A DNA stretch of 64,000 nt, from NCBI RefSeq assembly GCF_035974275.1, contig NZ_CP142422.1, positions 3,906,001 to 3,970,000 of the forward strand, given 5' to 3'. A program made the translations under genes and the position numbers. Below, one piece after another: positions 35,410 through 44,270 of this stretch. The notes under the pieces were generated by a model. The model did not search any database, was not told the DNA's origin, and worked only from the letters and a program-made list of their open reading frames with translations. Each line of letters starts with the position of its first letter. Positions within the stretch are counted from its first letter, which is position 1. This stretch comes from Chryseobacterium sp. MYb264. Lineage in GTDB: Bacteria; Bacteroidota; Bacteroidia; Flavobacteriales; Weeksellaceae.

Positions 35410-37368
35410 ATGGAAGAATGTTGCAGTACAAAACCTAAAAAACAACACGACCACAACCACGAAGGTCACGATCATGATCACGGGCATTCGCATGATTTAG
35501 GAGATCAATCTACATTTCAGATGTTCCTTCCTGCAATGATTTCCTTTGTTTTGTTGTTGGTAGGTATCGCATTAGATCAATATATAAAACCCGATTGGTT
35601 TACCGGCTGGATCCGTCTGGTTTGGTATCTTGTGGCTTACATTCCGGTGGGATTACCCGTTTTAAAAGAAGCTTTTGAAAGCATTAAAAATGGGGATGTT
35701 TTTTCTGAATTTTTTTTGATGGGGATCGCAACCGTCGGGGCTTTTGCTATCGGCGAGTATCCGGAGGGTGTCGCGGTGATGCTTTTCTATTCTGTTGGTG
35801 AAGTTTTTCAGGCAATGGCGGTTACCAGAGCAAAAACCAATATCAAATCTTTACTCGATCAGCGTCCCGATGAGGTTACCGTTATAAAAGACGGTAAACC
35901 ACAGACAGTTAAGGCTGAAAAAGTAAATATCGGCGAAATTATTCAGTTAAAATCAGGAGAGAAACTAGGATTGGATGGCGAATTGTTATCTGAAAATGCA
36001 TCATTCAACACAGCTGCTTTAACCGGGGAAAGTAAACCCGATACGAAGATAAAAGGAGAAATTGTTCTTGCGGGAATGATCAATCTGAATACCGTAAGTC
36101 TGGTAAAAGTAACCACCGCTTACAAAGACAGCAAACTGAGCAAAATCTTAGAAATGGTTCAGAATGCCACTGCTCAAAAAGCACCTACCGAACTTTTTAT
36201 CAGAAAATTTGCCAAAATATATACCCCGATTGTGGTTTTCTTAGCGATTGGAATTACCTTTTTACCTTACTTTTTTGTTCCGAATTACGAATTTAGAGAT
36301 TGGTTGTACAGAGCATTGGTATTCTTGGTGATTTCATGTCCTTGTGCCTTGGTGATTTCCATTCCTTTAGGTTATTTCGGTGGAATCGGAGCAGGAAGCC
36401 GAAACGGAATCTTATTTAAAGGAAGTAATTTTCTGGACGTTTTAGCCGATATTCAAAATGTCGTAATGGATAAAACCGGAACCATGACGGAAGGTGTTTT
36501 TAAAGTTCAGGAAGTAAATTTCAGCAATGAATTCAATAGAGATGAAATTTTAAAATTCATCAACGCGCTGGAAAGTAAAAGTTCGCATCCTGTGGCCACC
36601 GCAATCCATGAATACGTTGGCGAAATTGATCATTCTTTGCCATTGGAAAATGTTGAGGAAATTGCTGGTCATGGTTTAAAGGCAACAATTAATGGACAAC
36701 GGTTATTAGTAGGAAATTTCAAGTTGATGGATAAGTTCAACATCAATTATGACATTAATACTGAGAATATGGTGTATACCTTGATTGCTGTCGCTTACGA
36801 TCAAAAATTTGTAGGCTATTTAACGATCGCAGATTCCATTAAACCGGATGCCGAAATAACCATAAAAAAATTAAAAGCATTGCACGTCAATACCACCATG
36901 CTGAGTGGCGACAAATCTTCCGTTGTATACCATGTTGCAGAAAAATTAGGAATTCAAAATGCATATGGCGATCTGCTTCCGGAAGATAAGGTGAACAAAG
37001 TAAAAGAGGTGAAAGCAAAAAATCAAACCGTAGCTTTTGTAGGGGATGGGGTAAATGATGCTCCGGTTGTTGCGTTAAGCGATGTCGGAATTGCGATGGG
37101 CGGATTGGGAAGCGATGCCACCATTGAAACCGCCGATGTTGTGATTCAGGATGACCAGCCGGGTAAAATTCCAATGGCAATCAATATCGGGAAACAAACG
37201 AAAAAAATTGTGTGGCAAAATATTATTCTCGCATTCGGAATCAAAGCAGTCGTTTTAGCGCTCGGCGCCGGAGGATTGGCGACCATGTGGGAAGCCGTTT
37301 TCGCAGATGTTGGCGTGGCATTATTAGCGATCTTAAATGCCGTACGAATTCAGAGAATGAAGTTTTAA
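35410..37368 (+). CDS. Heavy-metal P-type ATPase (Zn/Cd/Co/Pb type)
   Basis: A 652-residue P1B ATPase that pumps metal ions out of the cytosol. The N-terminus is a Cys/His metal-binding tail (MEECCSTKPKK, then DHNHEGHDHDHGHSHD) in place of a full HMA domain. Motifs run in order: actuator TGES, the membrane CPC motif in SCPCALVISIPLGYFGG, phosphorylation site DKTGTMTEG, SSHPVA and the hinge GDGVNDAPVVALSDVGIAMG. CPC with a His-rich tail fits the zinc/cadmium group rather than copper. It is set behind a Fur-family gene with a palindrome over the promoter. Confidence 0.9.
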   Translation: MEECCSTKPKKQHDHNHEGHDHDHGHSHDLGDQSTFQMFLPAMISFVLLLVGIALDQYIKPDWFTGWIRLVWYLVAYIPVGLPVLKEAFESIKNGDVFSEFFLMGIATVGAFAIGEYPEGVAVMLFYSVGEVFQAMAVTRAKTNIKSLLDQRPDEVTVIKDGKPQTVKAEKVNIGEIIQLKSGEKLGLDGELLSENASFNTAALTGESKPDTKIKGEIVLAGMINLNTVSLVKVTTAYKDSKLSKILEMVQNATAQKAPTELFIRKFAKIYTPIVVFLAIGITFLPYFFVPNYEFRDWLYRALVFLVISCPCALVISIPLGYFGGIGAGSRNGILFKGSNFLDVLADIQNVVMDKTGTMTEGVFKVQEVNFSNEFNRDEILKFINALESKSSHPVATAIHEYVGEIDHSLPLENVEEIAGHGLKATINGQRLLVGNFKLMDKFNINYDINTENMVYTLIAVAYDQKFVGYLTIADSIKPDAEITIKKLKALHVNTTMLSGDKSSVVYHVAEKLGIQNAYGDLLPEDKVNKVKEVKAKNQTVAFVGDGVNDAPVVALSDVGIAMGGLGSDATIETADVVIQDDQPGKIPMAINIGKQTKKIVWQNIILAFGIKAVVLALGAGGLATMWEAVFADVGVALLAILNAVRIQRMKF

Positions 37369-37680
37369 TTATATTTTTCTCTCGCAGATCAAGCAAATTC
37401 AGCAGATTATTAAACTAAAAATCTTTGCCATCTCCAAAATCTACGAAAAAAAATAAACATCTGTGTAAATCTGTGTTATCTGTGGGAAATAAAAAATGGA
37501 CAAGAACAAGATTCTCTTGCCGATCAAGCAAATTCAGCAGATTATTAAACTAAAATCTGCGGCATCTGCAAAATCTGCGAGAGAAAAACTTAAACATCAT
37601 TAAACTTCTTTCATCTATCAACCAAAATCCACCAACTAAAAATGACTTTCATCATAAATTAACATGAAAAACAATTTTCA
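37369..37680. repeat. Intergenic with degenerate CAGATT-type repeats
   Basis: GATCAAGCAAATTCAGCAGATTATTAAACTAAAA occurs twice (37387-37420 and 37522-37555), followed the second time by several AATCTGC units (ATCTGCAAAATCTGCGAGAG). No gene seen. Similar AATCTGC units recur near 54710. Confidence 0.6.
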
Positions 37681-37698
37681 GTAGTATATTTGTACTAC
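37681..37698 (+). promoter_or_regulatory. Promoter -7 box inside an inverted repeat
   Basis: GTAGTA-TATTTG-TACTAC is a perfect six-base inverted repeat that contains the -7 box TATATTTG (37685-37692). A regulator bound here would block the promoter of the gene at 37707. Confidence 0.5.
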
Positions 37699-37706
37699 AA
37701 AATTCA

Positions 37707-38072
37707 TTGTTGAAGTTTTTCATTTCCATATTCGTCATTTTTACGATCGCACTACGTCCCGTATTGCCATTGATAAATTATGCGGTTAATTACGACTACA
37801 TCGTAAAAAACCTTTGCGAAAACAGAAATATACCTCAGTCGACCTGTAAAGGGAAATGTTATGTAGAAAAAGAACTCGCAAAAAGTGAAAAGCAATCCAA
37901 CAATACCCAAAATATAAAAATTGCAGGTCTGGATGTTTTTTTGTCGAATGAAATTCTTTCTTTTTCAACTAAAATTCAAACGGAAGTTCCGGAAAAACAT
38001 CCCAATTCATTTAAAGAACACTTCTTTGTTTCCGAATATTTCAACCGAATATTCCATCCTCCTTTGTCCTAA
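37707..38072 (+). CDS. Small membrane protein with CxGKCY motif
   Basis: A 121-residue protein beginning at a TTG only about 8 bases after the expected transcription start. The N-terminus is a membrane or signal segment (MLKFFISIFVIFTIALRPVL), followed by NYAVNYDYIVKNLCENRN, then CKGKCYVEKELAKSEK, and a C-terminal RIFHPPLS. It has the same plan as the protein at 40018 (FRPLMPLAEYAVNYTYI, CNGKCYLGKELAKA, HIFRPPVF). The paired Cys could bind a metal or redox partner. The family has no known function to me; SCO, YHS and MbnP neighbours suggest copper handling. Confidence 0.7.
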   Translation: MLKFFISIFVIFTIALRPVLPLINYAVNYDYIVKNLCENRNIPQSTCKGKCYVEKELAKSEKQSNNTQNIKIAGLDVFLSNEILSFSTKIQTEVPEKHPNSFKEHFFVSEYFNRIFHPPLS

Positions 38073-38282
38073 AATCTATTTAAACTAATTTTATAGTTTA
38101 ATATTGAAGTGAATTTAGCTGTCATTTGCTGAGTGTTAACGCCATTGCGAACATAACAACATCAAGTTGACCAAAAAACTTTGCGAGCATTGTGTGTTTA
38201 AAAATAAGATCAATATTAAGTTTAGTTTAAAATATCAATTCATTTTTATTCAAAATCATCATTAATTTCAATTTAATTTAAA

Positions 38283-38558
38283 ATGAAATCAAAACTTATT
38301 TTAACGGCATTTTTGTCGGTTTCATTAATGGCGTGTGCCCAGGAAACACCTAAAGTAAAGCATAAAAGTAAAACTGCTGTTTCCAAGCAAAATGTAAAAA
38401 CGGTAAAATTTGCCAATGCGGTAGACCCCATTTGTCATATGCCGACAGAGCCCGACATGAAAGATACAGCGGTGTACAAAAATAAAACGTACGGTTTTTG
38501 CAGTGCTTACTGTAAAGACGAATTCAAGAAAAATCCTGAAAAGTATGTCAAAAACTAA
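38283..38558 (+). CDS. YHS-domain lipoprotein
   Basis: A 91-residue protein with a lipobox (LMACAQ) and a YHS domain: NAVDPICHMPTEPDMKDTAV, then YGFCSAYCKDEFKKNPEKYV. YHS domains bind metal, often copper, through these Cys. It is likely a periplasmic metal-binding lipoprotein. Its last codons overlap the start of the SCO gene, so the two are translated together. Confidence 0.85.
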   Translation: MKSKLILTAFLSVSLMACAQETPKVKHKSKTAVSKQNVKTVKFANAVDPICHMPTEPDMKDTAVYKNKTYGFCSAYCKDEFKKNPEKYVKN

Positions 38559-39225
38559 AAAGCAGAACAATACCAAGCGCAAGTTGATTATTCCGATCGC
38601 GGTGATGGCGTTGCTTTTTTTAATTATTGGCGTAGGAATGGGATATTTTAAAAAGAATCTTTATACGATCATGAAAGTTCCGGATTTTGAACTGACGGAT
38701 CAGAACAATAAAAAGATTACCAATAAAGATATGCTTGGAAAAGTATATCTGGTAGAGTTTTTCTTTAGCAAATGCCCGACTATTTGTCCGGTGATGAACA
38801 CCAATATGCGGGCGATAGAAGACGAAATCAACGATCCAAATTTTGGAATTATCTCCATCAGCATCGATCCTGAAAATGATACGCCGGTGCTGCTTAAAGA
38901 ACATGCAAAAAAGATTGGAGCAAAATCTCCGAACTGGCATTTTCTGACGGGCGACAGAGCATATATCGGGAACCTTGCGGATCAGTTTGATATTTATGTG
39001 GGTGATAAGGAAGACGAAAGCGAAAACCTCAACCACAGCGGAATGATCGCATTGGTAGATCAGGACGGGAATCTGCGTTGTCGGTTTAATAAAGAAAATA
39101 TGCCGATTCTGTATTATTCAGGGTTAAATTATTCTGATGCGGAAGGTAAAAATCCGACGCTGACAGGAAAATATCATCCCGACAGAGAATTGCTGATAGA
39201 GGATATTAAGAAATTATTGAAATAA
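38545..39225 (+). CDS. SCO1/SenC-family protein
   Basis: A 226-residue membrane-anchored thioredoxin-fold protein. The start is the ATG at 38545 inside the last codons of the YHS gene, giving MSKTKKQNNTKRKLIIPIAV and then a membrane anchor. A longer in-frame reading from 38503 would add residues lacking sense. The copper site is FFFSKCPTICPVMNTNM (CxxxC) with the later His in LNHSGMIALVD. SCO proteins deliver copper to cytochrome oxidase CuA or manage periplasmic thiols. Coupling to YHS supports copper handling. Confidence 0.92.
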   Translation: MSKTKKQNNTKRKLIIPIAVMALLFLIIGVGMGYFKKNLYTIMKVPDFELTDQNNKKITNKDMLGKVYLVEFFFSKCPTICPVMNTNMRAIEDEINDPNFGIISISIDPENDTPVLLKEHAKKIGAKSPNWHFLTGDRAYIGNLADQFDIYVGDKEDESENLNHSGMIALVDQDGNLRCRFNKENMPILYYSGLNYSDAEGKNPTLTGKYHPDRELLIEDIKKLLK

Positions 39226-39339
39226 GGGGTCGGAAGATGGATGCAGGAAGATGGAAGTTATTAAAATACAATAGTAATAAACTTCCAGCCTCCAATTCCC
39301 AACTTCCCGCCAAAATATAAACCATAAAAACAAAACGTT

Positions 39340-40014
39340 ATGAAGATTTTGAAAATAGCTGCTTTAAGTGCAGTTTTTGCGGCGCAATTTGCATTTGCGC
39401 AATTCAAACAAACGCCTTTGCCGTACGCGTACAATGCGTTAGAAGGAAATATCGATGCCGAGACCATGGAGATCCATTATTCAAAGCATGCCGCGGCTTA
39501 TGTTGCCAATCTGAATAAAGCCATTGCCGGAACTCCACAGGAAAAGCAAACCTTATTCGAGATCATGTCGAATGCTTCAAAACTACCTGCTGCAGTAAGA
39601 AACAATGCGGGTGGACATTACAATCACGAATTGTTCTGGACGGTTCTTACGCCGGTAAAAAATACGCAGCCTTCCGCAAAATTGGCGAAAGCAATTACCG
39701 ATGCGTTCGGAAGTATGGATGCTTTTAAAGCAAAAATGGCAAAAGCAGGCGCCGATCGTTTTGGCTCAGGTTGGGCATGGCTTTCTGTAGATAAAAGCGG
39801 GAAACTATTTGTTTCGTCGACAGCTAATCAGGATAATCCGTTGATGGATGTGGTAGAAGAAAAAGGAACGCCCATTTTCGGGATCGATGTTTGGGAACAT
39901 GCCTATTATCTGAAATACCAGAATAAAAGAGCAGATTATTTAACCGCCATCTGGAACGTAACCAACTGGAAAGAGATCAGCAGAAGATACGAAGAAGCGA
40001 TCACTAAAAAATAA
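39340..40014 (+). CDS. Exported Fe/Mn-type superoxide dismutase
   Basis: A 224-residue SOD with a clear signal peptide (MKILKIAALSAVFAAQFAFA), unusual against the common cytosolic form. Metal ligands are His in EIHYSKHAAAYV and GGHYNHELFW, and Asp/His in GIDVWEHAYYLKYQNKRADY. It would remove superoxide in the periplasm. Whether Fe or Mn is used cannot be told by eye. A small CxGKCY protein gene follows after 3 bases, probably in one transcript. Confidence 0.92.
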   Translation: MKILKIAALSAVFAAQFAFAQFKQTPLPYAYNALEGNIDAETMEIHYSKHAAAYVANLNKAIAGTPQEKQTLFEIMSNASKLPAAVRNNAGGHYNHELFWTVLTPVKNTQPSAKLAKAITDAFGSMDAFKAKMAKAGADRFGSGWAWLSVDKSGKLFVSSTANQDNPLMDVVEEKGTPIFGIDVWEHAYYLKYQNKRADYLTAIWNVTNWKEISRRYEEAITKK

Positions 40015-40017
40015 TTC

Positions 40018-40386
40018 ATGAACTTTATTTGCAGCATATTCCTCACCTTATTTGTGGTATTCAGACCCCTGATGCCATTGGCGGAATATGCTGTAAATTA
40101 TACCTATATTTCGGAAGTTTTATGTATCAACAAAAACAAACCCGAACTTCACTGTAACGGAAAATGTTACCTCGGGAAAGAACTCGCAAAAGCCAATGAC
40201 AGCGATTCTTCACCAGTAAACAAAGCAAAAAATTCAGGTCAGAAATTACTCGATATCTACCTTTTGCCTGCCATTGCCAATATCACGGCAACCGAAAAGC
40301 CGGACTTTACAAAAGTCACTTTTATTTACCATTCGGCGTATTCTTTTCTTTTTCTGAAACACATTTTCAGACCTCCTGTTTTTTAG
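40018..40386 (+). CDS. Small membrane protein with CxGKCY motif, paralogue of 37707
   Basis: A 122-residue protein with an N-terminal hydrophobic segment (MNFICSIFLTLFVVFRPLMP), AVNYTYISEVLCINKN, CNGKCYLGKELAKAND and a C-terminal FLKHIFRPPVF. The shared parts with the protein at 37707 are the NYxY box, the CxGKCYxxKELAK box and the final (F/H)PP. Gene pairing with SOD here, and with YHS/SCO there, suggests a shared envelope role in metal or thiol homeostasis. Function unknown. Confidence 0.7.
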   Translation: MNFICSIFLTLFVVFRPLMPLAEYAVNYTYISEVLCINKNKPELHCNGKCYLGKELAKANDSDSSPVNKAKNSGQKLLDIYLLPAIANITATEKPDFTKVTFIYHSAYSFLFLKHIFRPPVF

Positions 40387-40899
40387 AATAATATCACAAT
40401 CTTTTTGGGCGATCCCCTTTCCCTGGCTTTTCCAGCCGCTCGGGGTCGGGCTGTCCGCTCTTATCTTTTTTTAGATTCTTCCTTGCGTCAGAATCCAAAA
40501 AAAGGATAACCGCTTCCATCCCTATCGCGATGGAGGTCAAATCAACCTATTGTAACGTGAATTCACAGAGAAGTCAGTTTTTTAATGGTAAAGAAAGAGA
40601 AAATATCAACTCTTGCCCCATGAAAACGACTTCGGAAAATGAAGCGTTAAGAAAATTAAAAATACATCCGTTAAAAAATTCCCACTGTCCGAAGCGCGAG
40701 ATCTATTCGGTTACGAAGACAGACTATTGAATTCGCGCAAGTTTTGGGGATTTTAGGATTGATTTTTAATTTTTAGCATTCAGTTTCCAAGTCTTGACTT
40801 TTTGTTTCTTTTGTGTTAAGACAAAAGAAAAAATAGCTTTTAAATCAAGTCGATGCTGCTGAATTCACAATATTTTACTTCTAAAAAATAAATTAAAAA
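40387..40899. repeat. Intergenic repeat-like element, no gene
   Basis: A GC-richer block (about 40405-40530: GGGCGATCCCC, CGGGGTCGGGCTGTCCGCT, CCATCCCTATCGCGATGG) has the make-up of a repeat found between genes in many flavobacteria. Inside it ATTCT and AGAAT with T- and A-runs (40476-40505) form a hairpin. The rest shows no coding character; the 66-codon frame at 40530 is not convincing. Confidence 0.5.
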
Positions 40900-41721
40900 A
40901 TGTACAGATTTTTATCATTACTCTCAGCAGTATTTATTTTATTCACTTTTACGTCATGCCGAAATAACGACGAAGACGAATCCCAAGATGCAACTCCCGG
41001 AAAACTACAGATCAAATTTGAAAACGGCTTCAATAATCTCGGGGATATTGTGCTGAATCAAACCACTCAGACTTCTTCACAAGGACAAAAACATAACTTT
41101 TCTGCTTTAAAGTATATCATTAGCAACATTAGTCTCATTGATGAAGCCGGAAATGAATTCAAATACAACGAAAATAATCCCGATAAAGGTGCTTTTATCA
41201 TCGATCAGGCCGATGCAGTGGCGGGAATCGTCTACATTAATCTCGATGCAGTTCCCAAAAGAAATTACAAAAAAGTAAAATTCGGGTTGGGACTCAGCCA
41301 GAATGCCTACTTGTTGGGGCAGGACGGGCAGGCGGAATTCTGGACTAAAGCCAAAGAGAAAGGAATGACCTGGTCTTGGGCGGCGGGCTATGTTTTCGTA
41401 AAGCTCGAAGGAAAATACGGAACCGCTTCTCCGCAGACAGAATTTATGAATCACACCGGAAATATGGGAAATGTAACCGCCAACAATACGCCCGATCTTT
41501 ACCGCGAAATTACTTTGGATTTACCAACGACTGCAAGAGTAAGCACACAGATTACGCCTTCCATCCATATTCTTGCAGATCTGAATCAGTTTTTAAGCGG
41601 CGAAAATACATTGAGTCTTAATTCGGTAAATGACATGATGATGGGTTCCAGCCAGCATCTGGTGAATGTAACGAATAACCTGACCAAAATGTTTAAAGTA
41701 GATCACGTTCACAATGATTAA
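40900..41721 (+). CDS. MbnP-family copper-binding lipoprotein
   Basis: A 273-residue lipoprotein (lipobox FTSCRNN) of the MbnP family: GKLQIKFENGFNN, FSALKYIISNISLIDEAGN, then the hallmark KGMTWSWAAGYVFVKLEG and a His-bearing C-terminus. In characterised systems the partner MbnH oxidises a Trp of MbnP to kynurenine to make a copper site; the WSW motif here offers that Trp. It acts in the periplasm. Its end overlaps the start of the MbnH-like gene by 8 bases. Confidence 0.88.
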   Translation: MYRFLSLLSAVFILFTFTSCRNNDEDESQDATPGKLQIKFENGFNNLGDIVLNQTTQTSSQGQKHNFSALKYIISNISLIDEAGNEFKYNENNPDKGAFIIDQADAVAGIVYINLDAVPKRNYKKVKFGLGLSQNAYLLGQDGQAEFWTKAKEKGMTWSWAAGYVFVKLEGKYGTASPQTEFMNHTGNMGNVTANNTPDLYREITLDLPTTARVSTQITPSIHILADLNQFLSGENTLSLNSVNDMMMGSSQHLVNVTNNLTKMFKVDHVHND

Positions 41722-42757
41722 ATTATGTAAAATCGGGATCTTCATCTTATCTTTTCTGAGTTTAGCTGCCTGTACGGATGAGGTAATTGAACCCATGGAG
41801 AAAGACGAGCCTTATACTTTGGAATATCCTTCTTATTTTTCGAAAATGACATTTGATCTTTCAGGAAATCCTCTGACGAAAAATGGAGTGGAGTTGGGGC
41901 GAAAATTATTCTATGAAGGTAGGCTTTCACGAAATAATACGATTTCCTGCGGCTTCTGTCATATTCAGGAAAATGCTTTCACCCATCATGGCCACACGGT
42001 CAGTCATGGGGTAGACGACAGAATCGGTATCCGAAATGCACCGCCCATCCAGAATATGGCTTTTTTAAAGCGGTATATGTGGGACGGGGTCATTCATAAC
42101 CTGAACGAACAGCCGATCAGTCCGATCACAGACGTGAATGAAATGGACAGTTCTATTCCGGAAATTGTTTCCAAATTAAATGCAGATGCGAAGTATAAAA
42201 AATTATTCAAAGCAGCATATGGGGATGAAAATATTACCGGAGATAGAATTCTAAAGGCATTATCGCAATTTATGGTCACTTTAATTTCTGCAGATTCTAA
42301 ATATGACCGTATGAAGCAAGGGAAAGAAAATTTTTCTTCAGAAGAACTGCAAGGAATGAATTTATTTCAACAGAAATGTTCATCATGTCACAGCGGAGAA
42401 TTATTTACCGATGAAAGTTTTAGAAATACCGGGATGTATTATAATACGCAGTTTAAAGATGCGGGACGTTATCGCGTAACGCTGGAACAGGTGGATTGGA
42501 TGAAATTCCGGGTTCCGAGCTTAAGAAATGTTGAATATACAGCGCCTTATATGCATGACGGCAGGTTTTATACTTTGGAAGCGGTGTTGAATTTCTACTC
42601 GGATAATGTGGAAGATAACCCCAATTTAGATCCTCAGTTAAAGCAAAATAATCATCCCGGAATTTCTATGAATGCGCAGGAAAAACAATTCATCATCACT
42701 TTCCTGAAAACGTTATCTGATAAAAATTTCATTTCTAATCCAAAATTTGCGGAATAA
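41714..42757 (+). CDS. MbnH-like di-haem peroxidase
   Basis: A 347-residue lipoprotein (SLAACTDE) of the bacterial di-haem cytochrome c peroxidase/MauG superfamily with two haem c sites: ISCGFCHIQENAF (CxxCH) and CSSCHSGELFTDES (CxxCH). Other landmarks are GVELGRKLFYEGRLS and VPSLRNVEYTAPYMHDGRF. Gene overlap with MbnP identifies it as the MbnH partner that modifies MbnP. It works in the periplasm and needs the cytochrome c maturation system. Confidence 0.9.
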   Translation: MIKLCKIGIFILSFLSLAACTDEVIEPMEKDEPYTLEYPSYFSKMTFDLSGNPLTKNGVELGRKLFYEGRLSRNNTISCGFCHIQENAFTHHGHTVSHGVDDRIGIRNAPPIQNMAFLKRYMWDGVIHNLNEQPISPITDVNEMDSSIPEIVSKLNADAKYKKLFKAAYGDENITGDRILKALSQFMVTLISADSKYDRMKQGKENFSSEELQGMNLFQQKCSSCHSGELFTDESFRNTGMYYNTQFKDAGRYRVTLEQVDWMKFRVPSLRNVEYTAPYMHDGRFYTLEAVLNFYSDNVEDNPNLDPQLKQNNHPGISMNAQEKQFIITFLKTLSDKNFISNPKFAE

Positions 42758-42769
42758 TTTTTTTTAAAC

Positions 42770-43711
42770 ATGAATAAAATATTTTTAATTATAAGCTTGA
42801 TTTTGTTTAATTTAAATCAGGCGAAACCTAAGAATGACAGTCTTTATATTCCTGATGAGGTTCATCAAGTTTTTTTTGATGATTGTGACGCCTGCGGTTG
42901 CGGAGCTGGAAACGGCTCATCAGGTTTTGAATCTTTACTGAATCCTCAGTTTATTGGAATAAAATATTTTGCCCAGCATTATAAAGCCAAAGAAAATCTG
43001 TTTGTAAAAGATTTAACTCAGGATCAGTATTTTAATACAATTCAGCTATGGGCAAGAATTCCGGTAACGCAAAAACTGAGTGTTTATGGAAGTTTACCGT
43101 TTCATTTTCACGAGAAGCAGACCTTGCAGGGAGATATAAATATCAACGGAATCGGAGATTTTAATATGATGGGAATCTATCAACTGCTAAATTCCAAGAA
43201 TAATATCCATCAGCTGAATGGGGGGGTAGGAATAAAAGTTCCGTTAGGGAAATTTGATGAAAAGGGAATTACGGGGGTAAATCCAAGTTTTCAGCTGGGA
43301 ACAGGGAGCTGGGATTACCAGATGGTACTCAATTATAAATTTCAGAAAAATAAACTGGCTATTTTACTGAACACCGATTACACCATTAAGACAGAAAATA
43401 AAAAGCATTATAATTTCGGAAATCAATGGAATTATGCTGCAACCGGTTTTTATCAGTTTGTGGAGAATGATAGACTCATTTTCTCCGGAAAAACGGGTTT
43501 GCAAGGAGAAGTTTTTGATCAAAATAAACAGTTTAATGAAGCACTGCCAAGAACAGCAGGAAGTGCTTTGTATGGAAAGCTGGGTTTTGAGGCTTCCTAT
43601 AAAAAAATCAGTTTGGGAAGTGAAGTCATGCTTCCGGTATATTCCAATTTGGCGGGCGGCGATATTCAGGCGAAATCGCGTTTTAGTGTTTTCGTTAATT
43701 TTGGGATTTAA
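42770..43711 (+). CDS. Outer-membrane beta-barrel protein with Cys cluster
   Basis: A 313-residue exported protein (signal to about residue 18) that looks like a beta-barrel (alternating strands, final SRFSVFVNFGI). Near the mature N-terminus is FFDDCDACGCGAGNGSSGFE, with three Cys in CxxCxC that could bind copper. It follows MbnH by 12 bases and is probably in the same operon, so it may move or bind copper at the outer membrane. I recognise it only as a barrel that travels with MbnPH. Confidence 0.65.
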   Translation: MNKIFLIISLILFNLNQAKPKNDSLYIPDEVHQVFFDDCDACGCGAGNGSSGFESLLNPQFIGIKYFAQHYKAKENLFVKDLTQDQYFNTIQLWARIPVTQKLSVYGSLPFHFHEKQTLQGDININGIGDFNMMGIYQLLNSKNNIHQLNGGVGIKVPLGKFDEKGITGVNPSFQLGTGSWDYQMVLNYKFQKNKLAILLNTDYTIKTENKKHYNFGNQWNYAATGFYQFVENDRLIFSGKTGLQGEVFDQNKQFNEALPRTAGSALYGKLGFEASYKKISLGSEVMLPVYSNLAGGDIQAKSRFSVFVNFGI

Positions 43712-43757
43712 GAGAATATTTTAAACGAAAAGATTTATTTAAACTTCTTTTTATTTA

Positions 43758-43852
43758 AAGGAGCAAAGTTGAACAGCAAAGCTGTTTGATGAAGCTCTAT
43801 AAAAACGTTCGCTTCATCAAATCAATTTTAATTGATTCATTCTTTGCTCCTT
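43758..43852. repeat. Nested inverted repeats (MITE-like or terminator)
   Basis: Outer arms AAGGAGCAAAG (43758-43768) and CTTTGCTCCTT (43842-43852) are perfect; inner arms TTTGATGAAGC (43785-43795) and GCTTCATCAAA (43811-43821) are perfect as well. Smaller palindromes (AACAGCAAAGCTGTTT, TCAATTTTAATTGA) lie between them. No ORF. Confidence 0.7.
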
Positions 43853-43955
43853 AAAAATATTCACAACAAAAATAAAACTTTGCGTTAAAAAAAATATAGT
43901 TCAATAAATCAATTTTAGGATTTATTCGATTGAAAATCATTGAATTAAATTCAAT

Positions 43956-43985
43956 TTTGTTTCTATGATTTATTTTCTATCTTTG
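43956..43985 (+). promoter_or_regulatory. Promoter of the cobalamin operon
   Basis: TTTG (43956-43959), 18 bases, TATCTTTG (43978-43985): both boxes match the Bacteroidetes consensus, and the start would fall at the riboswitch 5' end. Confidence 0.75.
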
Positions 43986-43989
43986 CCGA

Positions 43990-44165
43990 AATCTGGTGAG
44001 CCATAAAAAGCGCTTAAAAGGGAATCCGGTGAAAATCCGGGACAGACCCGCTGCTGTAAGCTCCACACCAAAGTTTTTGAAGATCATATCCACTGTTTTT
44101 TAATGGGAAGGATTTCAAAAACGGAGTAAGTCAGAAGACCTGCCAGACCATAAACGTTTGACGCT
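43990..44165 (+). ncRNA. Cobalamin riboswitch
   Basis: Core elements of the adenosylcobalamin family are plain: GGTGAGCC near the start, GGGAATCCGGTGAAAATCCGG, GACAGACCCGCTGCTGTAAG and, at the end, GTCAGAAGACCTGCCAGACC (the B12 box region). These RNAs lower expression when B12 is plentiful. It precedes a BtuB-like receptor operon, the classical target. The 3' boundary is approximate. Confidence 0.93.
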
Positions 44166-44270
44166 TTCGTGGAATAAAGCTTAGGACATCATTGATCTTG
44201 TGTGGTTTACGACTGCGCTTTATCGGTGTATTCTTATATCCATTAGCGTCATCATGATCTAAATGAGCTA

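Noticed and set aside
40530..40730. 66-codon ORF in the intergenic region
   Set aside because: It runs out of a GC-rich repeat, shows no coding pattern and no family.
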